Shown here: piece by piece, positions 22,588 to 33,200 of the stretch
How the letters are laid out: each line of letters begins with the position of its first letter
How positions within the stretch are numbered: the first letter of the stretch is position 1
Assembly (NCBI GenBank): GCA_032358165.1
Contig: JAALGY010000049.1
Location: 248,001-312,000 of the forward strand
Reading direction: 5' to 3'
DNA: 64,000 nucleotides
Origin: Diplosphaera chodatii
Taxonomy: Eukaryota > Chlorophyta > Trebouxiophyceae > Prasiolales > Stichococcaceae
Notes under the pieces: generated by a model
What the model saw: the letters and a program-made list of their open reading frames with translations, nothing else
Told to the model about the DNA's origin: nothing
Databases searched by the model: none
Position numbers and translations under genes: made by a program

Positions 22588-24345
22588 CTACCAGCTGGCA
22601 TGGTCATCAAGCGCACACAGCGGTTGGTCCGCTCTCGTTGACGCCAGGAACAGGATCTGCCGCACGAGCGCCTGCACGCACGAGGACGAAAGGGTTTAGG
22701 GTTTAACGGATCGGCACATTTGAGGTGCCTTGATGTGCTTGTTGTGGTCGGGCGTCGGCCTGCCGTGTCCACCGCGTCGACACATGGCTGGCTGTCTACC
22801 AGGGCATAACCAGCAGCTGCATTTTCAGGGATTGTTTCAGCTGAGGCAGCTACATCAGATGCCTGAAAGGATCCGGACTGCAGCGCAGCGTGCAGGCACA
22901 CCTGCAGCGAGGCGTCAGCTGCCAAGCCCTGGGCCGCCTGCCATGTGTAGTTGATGCGTATGCCGTGGGGCGCCAGCCAAGCAGCCAGTCCCTCTGCCAC
23001 CGTCGCCTGCACGCTGGACAGCAGCACTTTGCACGTTGGCAGCAGCTGGCATCCGGCGGTGTGTTGACTGATGTACACTCATCCACCTGTGCATGTTCCT
23101 GATGGGCGGTTGCCAGTGTCAAGTGCACATGGCCAGCGCACCTGCCGACCGGGTCACCATGCATGCTGGCCGCACACCTGGGCTGCGATGGCCACCCTGT
23201 AGGAGCTGGCGTCTGCCTTGCCTCCGGTTGCCGCCGCTGCTGAGCCGCCGCAGACGATGACGCGCCCCTTGGACTCCTGCAGGTGCCTCTGCGCAGCCTG
23301 CACCATCAGAAGGTCTGGTGTATGGGCTGCTACGCCGATGAGGGATACCGGGTGAGATGCATACAATATGCTGTATTCCTTTGGGCATGCCCACAGATAT
23401 ACAGGACAGGACAGTCGGCAAAGTGTTGCGGTTGAAGGAAGGTATTTGCGGCAATACCAGTCCGGTCCAGCCAGCAGGGCCACTGGCGGTGATCCTCACC
23501 GTGATGATCTGGCAGGTGGTGCGCACGTGCCGCCGCACAGCCGCCGCGGCATCCCCCACCCAATCTGCGTCGCCATTCCTGCGTGCACAGCAGCCTGTTT
23601 CAGCCTTGCTCGCCGTCGCTGGGCTGTGCTGCACAGGATGTGTCCACGTGGGCCTGCTTGCAGCACGTGGATGAATATCGTTGCGCCCTCAGCATAACAT
23701 CAGCGTTTCAGATGCAGGACCATCACACAGCGCGGCGCTTCCGCACCTGCCCAGCAGCAGAATGTCGATGCCACCCAGGTGTGCTGCCGCGTCTGCTACC
23801 ATGCTACCGAGGTCCTGGTCGGCTGCTGTAGAGGCTTCACGCTCAGCCTGCCCACCACAGGTAGGTACGTGGGAACGAAGCGTGGCAAAGTGGCTGCAGT
23901 GTGTCAGCTGCTGCCGTGCCGCATGCCACATGCCAGTCGGCTCGCAGCAACATGCCACGATATGGGCCGGATGCAGCGTGCTGGTATGAGTGATAACATT
24001 TGAGAAGCTCTGTACTGCGTTCCACGACCTGAAATCGCTGACAAGAACATGGGACGCTGCACCTGCTGCGTACTTGTGGCATCTGGGCAACAACCTCCCA
24101 ACACCGCCACCGCCGCGCCAGCTGTCTCAAACGCGCGAGCTGCAGCCACGCTCACGTCATCCTGACCTGCGGGTGGCAGAGCAATGGCTGCGGCAGTGCA
24201 TGAAGCATGCCTGTGTTTGCAGCAAACGGGATCCTCGCTGTGTGGTGATTCGTATGTGCTTGAAACGAGGTCTTCCCACCTGCCACCAGCACCCTACAGC
24301 CCCCGAATGCCCCCAAGCCTGGTGCCTCGGCGAGGTGAGGCTTGT
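22588..24345 (-). CDS. Short-chain dehydrogenase-like protein, copy 2 (motifs degenerate)
   Basis: Exons (minus): N-terminal exon ending at 24280, then 24063-24166, 23747-23847, 23500-23578, 23178-23297, 22902-23006 and 22588-22671. Every intron phase matches copy 1. Seen in order: CRVLVAGGQDDVSVAAARAF, VADAAAHLGGIDILLLGR, HLQESKGRVIVCGGSAAAA, ASSYRVAIAAQ, EGLAAWLAPHGIRI and ALVRQILFLAS. TGxxxGxG is replaced by AGGQDDVS, NNAG is missing and the YxxxK Lys is Ile (YRVAI). The SDR fold is recognised from spacing and from the GGIDILL and APHGIRI signatures; catalytic function is doubtful. The start codon is unresolved and could lie in an upstream exon between 24345 and 24700. Confidence 0.72.
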
Positions 24346-25287
24346 GGCGTGTTTGATGACTGTCTGCATCGCAGGCGCAACACGCCTGTCAGCTGCTTTC
24401 AACAAACCAGGCGAGCATAGGCAGCATGCAGAATGCTTTTTGAGCATTCAGTATGCTCAAAAGAAGGTTGCAGGCAAGCTACGCAGGGAATACGCGAGCT
24501 GCACCTCACCTGCTGACGCAGCCAGATGCAGAGCGCCATACACGGCGTTCAGGCACATCGTGCCAGAATGCAGACCGCAAGCGGTAGAAGCTAGAACAAC
24601 AAGGCCGGGCGAGGCTGATGAAGAGCGTCGCGATGGCTGCAAGGGTCCCGGGATGGCTGCTCCGATCACCTGACGCCAGATCTCCAGAGGGTCAATAAAC
24701 TCTCCGGACACCGATCCAGGTGGACACTTCACGCCATTCTGTGCACCTACACCCTTCAACGCGTTTTGATGGCTGCCTGCTAGCTCTGCACCATGCGCCC
24801 AGGGAACACGCGGTGCCGTGCCGCGCCACAGCAGCTCGATCGACAGAGTGGCAGATCGTCCAATCAGCGCAGGTTCCCGCGAAGGGATGTACCAACACAA
24901 CGTGAGCGCATGTCCACCTTGCCTTTCACCTCAGCTAAGAGGCGTGATGGCCTCTGGACGGTGCATCTTCAGCCAAGAGACGTTGCTGAGGGTTCTGGGC
25001 TTGACTGCTGCCGCCGCAAAGTGCCACAGCGTACGACCACCATGTACAGCACTACCTGTCAGCACCACAAACCAATGACAACGCTGTCAGTCGGCCGTAG
25101 CAGCGGCAGGCAACAGCGCTGCAACTGACTGCTGAAACTGTTGACACTCGCGGCTCCTAGTGCCGGCACCTGACTATGCTGCCGCCTGCAAAGCCTCCAA
25201 CCACAGCTGTCCAGCACGCTGCAACCCAGCTGACCGCTGCCGCGAGCAGCACGCTGCCAGGGTGGGTTGCGCAAGCTCCTGCCAGCG
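24346..25287. other. Region between SDR-like copy 2 and ATP10
   Basis: Contains a minus-strand exon-like open stretch at about 24520-24700 (encoding EFIDPLEIWRQ followed by VIGAAIPGPLQPS, with a possible GT donor). It could be a 5' exon of copy 2 or an unrelated short gene. I do not recognise it. Confidence 0.3.
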
Positions 25288-27766
25288 TCACCCGGCCTCC
25301 AGCAGCTGGCGCGCAGCCGCTATGAGCGTGCCGTGCTCGCCTGCTTCCGCCTTTCCGCACCCCCGGAAGCGCACGCGGCCCGCGCGGTCCAGCAGGAAGA
25401 TGTACCTGCAGCACAAGCCGGCAGATGAGGCACATCAATCTGTGAAGCAGTTGCCCAGAGGCCCCAATTCAACCATCCCCTTGGGCGGCTTCTGGCAGAA
25501 GACAGGGCACACCCCACTTGCACAAACCCTAAACCCTAAACATGGGCGCCACCAGCAGCCGCACCCGGTCAGGCGGTTGCTGATCTGCAGCGCGCGGCAC
25601 ACGTCGTAGGCGTCGCCGAAGTAGAACAGGTACTCGGTGTGCAGGCGGCCCACCCTGCAGCAGGCATGCACGCCGGTGACAGCAGTGCTACAATTTTCGA
25701 GTTTGCTGCTGCAGAAGGCATGCTGTCAGCAGGAGCCGAGAGGTTCTTAGGGCAATGCCCTGCGCACAGGATGAACTTCACCTGGGCTTGCCGCTCAGCA
25801 CTGGAGGCTCCCCAGTGGTGATCGGACCACCCACTACCGGCTGGTCACCGCCGCCGCCGCCGCTGCTGCCGCCGCCGCTGCTGCTGGTCCTGCCACCGGA
25901 TGTGGTGCCGCTGCCCACATCGGCGGTGCCTGTCACGGCGCCGGCTGCACTCCTGCTGGCTGTGCCGCCGCCGCCGCCGCTGCAGCTCACCCCGCTGCCG
26001 GCGCCCTGCGATGGCGGGGCTGGCCCCCCTGTAGCCGCAGCGCCAGCCGTGCCATCGCCGCCGCCCGCTGTGGAGGCGACGGCCTGCTCAGTGGGGCTGA
26101 CACCCGAACCTGCGCTGCGGTCCGCCGCCGCTGCGGCTGCCGCTGTGCGGCGCGGCGCCGCGAGGATCATGTTGCGAAACGGCCACAGCGCCATGACCTG
26201 TTGCGCGGCACCGTACCGGTTTTTTCTTAGAACCCATGACAGTTCATAACACCACACAGCCTGTACGTATTAGCCACCTGCACGATGTGTAGCACCCTGC
26301 ATCCTCACAGGCAGAGGCGCGAGGTCGCGGGCTGTCGGCCATGGCTGCAAGACGGTTTGCAATGCACCGGTCCTACACTGGAACCCAGCTGTACCAGCCC
26401 GAGCACGGAGCAGTGGGCAGCAGCGCACCTGGGACTCCACCACCGACAGCTCCACGAGTCCCGCGGCGCCCCGGTCCCTGAACGCCTCCACGAAGGGGTC
26501 GCTCCAGGTCGCCAGCATGTCCTGCACAGGGCGTGCGGGTTCGGTGTGCTTGGAGGCGGCACCACGCTTCCTGCACAGGGTGGCTGTGCACGCCTTGCCC
26601 ATGGCAACACCCAGCAGCTTGCCCTGCAGCCGCACCGGCGCTGCAGCGCGGTGCGACAGCAGCCTGCAGGGGCCACGGCAAGGCCACCGCCTGCGATACA
26701 GTCTTGCGAAGATCGCAACGGTAACTCAGTTGCTACTGTTGTACAAAGTGTAACTACAACACTTTAGTAGCTAAATAACGGTGTTGTTACTCACCTCGGC
26801 GCCGTCCTTGAAGCCGACGCACACCAGCTGCGCGGCCGGCGCCCGGTCGGGCGCGTGCGGGAAGGTGGTGGCCACCTTGTCCGGGCGCACCACCTGCAGA
26901 TGCAACTCAATGTGCTGTTGTTGGACGCTGCACTGGCAAGCATCAAGGCTTGACAGGGTAGAGCCTGTGGAGCGAGCGGATAAAGCCTGTGGAGCGGGTG
27001 ACCATGGGTGTGCTGAGCACCTCGGCCCATGCACTGAGCTTGCGCACAGCCCATCATGCGCTATCCCCAGCCCAGCCCATGCTTGCTGCAGCCTGCCAGC
27101 CAGTGCTTTCCACCAGGCACATGCTGGGCATGCGCACACAGCAGTGCGTGCCTTGACCGGAGGGAAGGGCTGCGCCGCCTCGGCGGGGATGAGGCGGTCT
27201 GGGGACCGCCACAGCTTTCCGCCGGTGTCCTTCAGCTCCTTGAAATCATCAAAGTACCCGCGCTCCAGATCCTCCTGTAGGATCAGTTATCGCGTGCTGT
27301 ATGTTACTTTCAGCTTTTATATTGCTCGTGTACGAGCGTTTACGATAGGAGATGCATAAGGGGCTGAGTGCCATGCGGCGCCCTGCACTTTGACTGGGGC
27401 CATTATTATACTGTCTGTACCTGCAGCCGCTTCTTGCGCTTGGCACGGTTCTCCTTGCTGAAGATCTGCAGCACAGACAGCTGCCTGTAGTTAACGGATC
27501 GACGAAACATCGGAGTTCAAAGGCGGCAGCAGGCTCCGAACTCGACCATGATGCAGTGGGTGCGGCAGGCGTTGGCATGCGCATATGAAGTCGCATTTGA
27601 TCACCTCGAACAGCTGCAGGCCACGCTGCTGCTGCCACTGCGTAGCGAGCGAGCTGTCGATGTGCTCCAAGCCAGGACTGAGCACAGTGCCGCATGACGG
27701 CGCAGCGGCATCGGCATTGCACAGCAGCGCAGCGCGGCGCGCCTGCAACAGCGCCGCCCGACGCAT
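25288..27766 (-). CDS. ATP10: ATP10-like mitochondrial ATP synthase assembly factor, 8 exons, about 379 aa
   Basis: Exons (minus) 27605-27766, 27421-27465, 27158-27274, 26795-26893, 26429-26521, 25782-26197, 25565-25654 and 25288-25405 all join in phase. The N-terminus MRRAALLQARRAALL is a typical mitochondrial presequence. Family features: the basic KENRAKRKKRL stretch, YFDDFKELKDTGGKLW followed by the LIPAEAAQPFP segment, AQLVCVGFKDGAE, GLVELSVVESQ, MALWPFRNMI, and the C-terminal TEYLFYFGDAYDVCRALQIS plus GYIFLLDRAGRVRFRGCG. ATP10 assists assembly of the membrane-embedded F0 subunit a at the inner mitochondrial membrane. Odd feature: exon 6 adds roughly 120 residues of Ala/Gly/Ser/Thr low-complexity sequence between the WPFRNMI strand and GRLHTEY. 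The ATG at 27766 is chosen because the codon further upstream is TTG. Confidence 0.88.
25524..25540. repeat. Interstitial telomere-like motif (CCCTAAA type) in an ATP10 intron
   Basis: AAACCCTAAACCCTAAA, two and a half units of the plant-type telomere repeat, lies between the last two exons of ATP10. Shorter versions occur at about 3917-3927, 22691-22705, 38995-39006, 44372-44384 and 48636-48649. Confidence 0.85.
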
Positions 27767-28155
27767 TGTGCCCCGATACAACAGGACTACTGACTGACGG
27801 TCGGTGAGCTACTATGCGCCACTGCACCACCTGGCACGATGCATCCGGCCTTCGGGATGCCCAAAGGTCATCGTGTCGATGGCGTGCATGCACGCAGCTG
27901 GCAGTTGGTATCGCTCACTAGACTAGATAGCAACAGACTGCACCAAATCCTGCCGAGGCTGCTGATGGCATTTGGCCAATGCATGGGGTGCCACGGCGAG
28001 GAGTGGCAACCTGGTTGGCGACCCTTTTCACATGGTGGCACGTGCCCAAGATGAAGCGATGTGCAGCAGCCCAGTTCAGCATCAGCTTGCACCTGGTCAC
28101 CTCTGTCGCTGCCAGCACATCACCTGCGTGCGGCTGTAGCGCTTGCAGCGCAAAC
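27767..28155. promoter_or_regulatory. Compact bidirectional promoter region, ATP10 and DUF3054 gene
   Basis: Only 389 bp separate the two start codons. Both products go to energy organelles (mitochondrion and plastid). No specific box is called. Confidence 0.5.
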
Positions 28156-29864
28156 ATGGCGATAAATCCTGCAGTCAGCATGCAGATGCAGGCAGCAAAG
28201 ATGGCCACTGCCACGCCAGGCATGCTGAGCCTGCGATGTCCCCTGCAGCGGTGTAGCGCCAGGTACGCAGTGGTGTGCTTCAGGGCCTCCGCTTCAGACG
28301 ACCGCAGCGGTAACGCAGCGAAACAGTCTAGCCAGCAGCCCGCGCAGCGCGGCGGCAGAGGCTTCACCCGGCCGGACGATGCGCCCACGAGGGTGCGTGG
28401 GTGTAGGGCTCAGCTTGCGTGCCTCATGGTGCATGATGCAGCCCCGCAACGATGCGCCTGCCCGGCAGCAGGCCATCCGAGCAGGTGCACGCCATGGCGA
28501 GCGTGACAATATGATTTCTATTGAACATCGCCACAGCTTTGACCCACCAAACTTATCCGACTGCCTGCAGCTGGAGCGTGTGGAGCGGCTGGGCGAGGAG
28601 GTCTGGTCGCGCTCGGGCATCGCGGGCGTTGACCGCGGCGGGGACGGCACGTCCCTGGGGTGCGCCGCCACTTGCTCTTTTCGGCTTCCCGGCCCCGTTG
28701 GCCAGCCTGAAACCGTCATGCGCGGCGGATGGACGTCCCACTCCATCGCAGCTGGCTCAACTTACCGCAGCTGCGACTGCCTGGCGCCGCAGTGCCTGGA
28801 GGCGCCTGCCTCGGCGGTGCCAGCATGCTGCGGGCATCAGCATGCCAGGGCGCAGCCCACACATACAGACAGGCTGCTCTGTCCAAAGTTTTCACAGCTC
28901 TGGAGCTGCGTTTGAAGTCAATACGTGCGGGCTGAAGATGGTGCGTGGTTCCGTGCTGCAGGCGGGCGGCGCTGCTGGCGGGCGGCGACGCGGCGGCGGT
29001 GCTGCTGTTCGCCGGCATCGGCCGCGGCAGCCACGCCGAGCTGGACGGCCTCGCGGGGGTGCTGAACACCGCGTGGCCCTTCCTGGCAGGTGCGGCTGCT
29101 CCAGGAGGAAGCCGTCCCGTTCTGGCTGGGAGCGCGGCCCAGCAGCACGGCTGCATGTGTTGGTGGGTGCCAACGCCAGCTTCACACCAGCTTCACTGCG
29201 AGCTCGGCACACCACTGGCTGAGCTGCTGCACTTGGGACAGGCATAGGCTGGAGTGTGGTTGAGACATGTCCGTGCAGGCTGGTACACGGCGGCGTATGC
29301 GACCGGCGCGTACGGCGCGGCAGCGCAGGGCCGCAGCGTGCGCGCCGCAGCGGGCGCAGCAGCAAAGGCCTGGGCGCTTGGCATCCCGGTGAGTGGCGCC
29401 ATGGAAGCGTGTGACGTTTCATGCAAGTCTGGCGTCCCACCACGCCGGGTGGCTGGCCTATGGCTGTCCAGACCGACAGGCCCGCCAGTGCTCCGGGTGG
29501 CACCTGGCAAGACCAAACAAACTGCTGATCAGACATCTGAGTGCGTCCTGCTGCTGCGCAGCTGGCGCTGGCGCTGCGCAGCGCGTCAAAAGGGGCGCCC
29601 CCGCCGGTGCCGTTCGTGATCGTCGCATCGGTGGCCACGGCGGTGCTGCTGATCGGCTGGCGGTCTGCGCTGGCGGCTGCAATGCCCAAGGTGGGCTGCA
29701 GCTGCTGGTGGTTTGAGCACACTGGGGCACCTGGAAAGTTTTATATTGAGGGTGCAGTGCAAAGTGCAGTATGAATGTTTCAGGCGGAGGCCAAGGCGGG
29801 AAACCGTTCTGGAGGCCCGCTGGAGTTTCTCAACCTGCTGGGCGGCCTGACCAAGCGCTGGTGA
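28156..29864 (+). CDS. Plastid DUF3054 membrane protein, 6 exons, 257 aa
   Basis: Exons 28156-28392, 28571-28659, 28962-29089, 29279-29388, 29562-29690 and 29784-29864 join in phase. The first 45 residues are Met/Ala/Arg/Ser-rich and end near VVCFRASAS, a typical chloroplast transit peptide with a VxA-like cleavage site. DUF3054 signatures follow: DAAAVLLFAGIGRGSH, GVLNTAWPFLAGWYTAAY, KAWALGIPLALALR, PPPVPFVIVASVATAVLL and WR. There are about four predicted membrane helices. The family occurs in cyanobacteria and many other bacteria and in plastids; its function is unknown. The C-terminus ends GGPLEFLNLLGGLTKRW. Residues between the transit peptide and the first helix (LERVERLGEEVWSRSG) are less conserved. 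Confidence 0.85.
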
Positions 29865-30276
29865 TGCTTTCGGATTGCCATGTACACGTCGTGAACTAGG
29901 GGATAACGACTGGTGGTTGAGCTCGTTGCACGTTACTCTAGTTGATCGTGAGCAGCCTAGTTGAGCAGGCTGAACGCCAAACGGTAATGCTCAACTGCCC
30001 GGTTGTATGTGGCCTTTGGCAATCTGTACTAGAGCATGTATCTATGACTGAAACCAGATCAAGGACATACAGAGTGTCACAACATCCCGCTCTATACTGA
30101 TGAACTGCCCTGCCCCGAGCTCACCTGCTATCTGAGCTATCAGCATCCTGCTGCGCCTTCCACTACACTACAACCCTTTGCATGCCCATCTCACGCAGCA
30201 GCGCATCCCATTGCGCAGACTCCCGGCTCCCAGATGTAGGGCATGATGTGTACCACTGCTCTAGCTGCTTGTTCCC
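29865..30276. other. Convergent intergenic region, DUF3054 gene and UTP20
   Basis: 412 bp with lower GC content containing both 3' ends. No other feature seen. Confidence 0.5.
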
Positions 30277-33200
30277 TCACTGCCGCTCCCGGCGGCGGTT
30301 TTTGACGGGCAGCCCGGCGCCGCGGCGGCGCTGCACCTCTTCCAGCTTCCGCTTCCGCCCGGCTGCTTTGCGAGCCGCCTTGCGCTGCCGCGCCTCCGCG
30401 GCCGCGCCCGGATCCAGCATTGCCTAGAAACAGAAACGAATGTCGCAGCGTCATGTGCCACGTCCAGTTGCCGTTCCACTCCCCCAGCAAGGTGTCTACG
30501 CACAACAGCATGCGAGGTTGCTGCGAGGTTGTTCACATCCTGTCTACCACATGTGCGCACAGCACCTACACCTGATCAGGTTGCACTCCAGCTCACAACC
30601 TGCAGGATCGCAGCAGGCTGCTAACGATCTTAGCCTAAACACTCACCTGCACGGCCTGGCGCTTGCGGCGATCTGCGCGCTGTGATGTGACGGCGGCCCG
30701 GGCGGCGTTGAGCCCCGCCACCAGCGCGTCGCCGGGCACCACAGCCCGTAAATGCGCCAGCACCTCGGCGCCCAGCGTCTGGATCTGCGCACCAGCATGA
30801 AGTTGAAGGTGAATCCCTGATGGTCACCCACCCAGTCGCATTCTGGCAGCATCCCCTTGGGGCGGCGCCTGTTCCATCACTTGCACACCAACGGTCCCGT
30901 CATGGCGCTGGCATCCTAGCTGCCAGGACACGGTTGTGGGTGTGAATACCACAGTGCAGCTCGTAGGTTTCCGTGCATCGGAGAGTACCGAAGGTATGCC
31001 ACACCGATGCTCTGCCCCACCACATTTGGCTAAGAGTAGCACGCCTGCAGACTCTCTTAGATGCCTGGGAACCCAGCTGTGCCTGATGGCAGTGCACAAA
31101 CGCTGCCCAGCGTGCGACAGCCACTACACCAGCAGGCACTATCACACAGCCTGCCTTTGCAGCGGTCCACAATCACAGCAGCTGCGTAGCAGCAGCAGCA
31201 GCAGCGGCACAGATAGTAATGTGTGCTCGGTGCACCTCCTCGGGGTTGGTCGAAGCGCCCTCGCTGATGCGGAACAGCGGCAGCAGCAGCGCCGGCAGGT
31301 GCGGCGCCAGGCGCCTGGCGGGCAGCCGCGCGGCCGCCGCCGCGATGAAGCGCAGCGCCGCCGCCCGCTGCGTCTGCCAGTGGAACGACCTGCGCGGCGG
31401 CAGCAGCTTTCATGTTGTTGCTGAGCGCATGCCAGACGTCTGCAGAACTTTATGTTCTGCACGAGGGTTTGCACCCGACAGGCGCAGGCTGCCTGGCAGT
31501 GTGGCTGAAGTGTGCGAGCGCCCTGTTTAACAAGGGATGCATGTGCACAACACACAAGTCAAGAAGAGCAGCAGGGCCATGAGCCTGAAACACGGACACA
31601 GCCAGACAGGTAACAACATGCCGCACCTCTCATCCGCCAGGCGCGCCATGCGGCGCATGAGCCCCGCGGCGCTGAGGCCGCGTGCCACCGCATCCGCTTC
31701 CTCCGCTTCCTCGGCTTCCTGCGCCTCCTCGCCTGCTGCTGTTGCTGCATCATCTGCTGCTGCCGTGCCGCCCATGCCGCCATTCTGGTGCTGCTGCGGC
31801 ACCTCGGCATCTGACGCAACAGAGTCTGAGGCGGCCTCTCTTCCCGCTGTTGCTGATGGCTGCTGTCCTGCTGTCGGCGCCGCCGCTGCTGGGCTGGCAT
31901 CTGTGCAATTCGCCAACTGGGCTGCGCCATCTGGTGCGCTTGCGGCTGCGGCGGCGTCGCACAGCGGCCCAACCAAGAACACAGCGTTCTTGACCGCCTG
32001 CAACAGTGGATGTGACGCTTGTGGATGTCGAGAACAGATGCACATCACTGCATTGCTGATGTCAAGATGTTGCAGAGTGCCATCTGAAAATTACTACGCT
32101 CGGCACTGCCGGCTCCTAACCGTGCCGATCGAACACACTGCGCCTGCGCAAGCATCCACACTGAGCTGCACGCTCAATGTCTGGGCTGCAGCACGGCAGC
32201 ATTTTCGTCTGCTGTGTGACGCCAGCGCCTGCTGGCCAGGTGCCACGCGCTCCACCGCAATGCAGCGGGCGCACCTGCTTGGCGAGGGCCTCGTCCACCC
32301 CTTCTGCTTCCAGCTGCCGCACCGCCACGTACGCCAGCCGCCCCGCCGAGGTGCCCGCCTCCGCCAGCAGCGGCGGCCCTGCGCATCAAGACATGCATGC
32401 ACATGCTGCTCCATGTATGCCCTGCCTGAGCTGCCACTGGGGAGAAGCAGCCATCTGTAGGCTCCTGGAATTGCCCACCTCAAGAGCAGGTTCAGACAAT
32501 AAGCTGGCTGCTGGAAGTATATCGAATGCAGGGCAGAAACATGATTGCTGGAGATTTGCTAAGGGTTTTGCGCACCGACGCGCGGATGGGCGAAGGCGGC
32601 GCCCAGCAGGCGCGCGGCGGCGGCGCGAACCCAGGCGTGGGGGTGCAGCCCCAGGGCGGCGACGGCGCGCCAGGCGGCCCTGGCGGCGTCGGCCTCGAAC
32701 GCCACCTGCGCCGGCACCTGCGGCTCGGCAGCGGCGCCCCGTCAGACTGGAGTGGGATCAGGTATGAAGGATGCCGTGCATCAATGGCATGGACGCAGCG
32801 ACTATGTGGCATGTAGTTCATGTGCTGAAAAGATGGGATGGCCGCTTCAGTATGTGCCGGCGCAGACACGCCCAGACAGCGCATGCTGCTTAGCATTTCC
32901 ACCTCTCCAGCAATGATGACAAGCAGCAGCTGAAGGGCCAGAAGGCCACTTTGAACAGGCCTTTGCAGCAGCGTCTCAGGCGCGGCAACCAACAGGCTGA
33001 CCTGTCGTGTAAGGCGCTCGAACAGCAGCAACGCGGCGTACGGCTCGCGCCACCCTGCAGCGGTAGCCGTCACGCCTCCTTCCGCAGCATCCTCTGCTTC
33101 CACCGCTGACGTCATGGCCTCGGCGGCTGCTGTGAGCAGGGCCGCGAGCGGCGGCAGCACCGACGGCATGCGCCGCCCGAAGCGGCGGCCCTCCTGCTTT

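Noticed and set aside
27918..28388. Minus-strand frame with a hydrophobic stretch upstream of ATP10
   Set aside because: It overlaps the transit-peptide exon of the DUF3054 gene on the other strand, which has far better family support.
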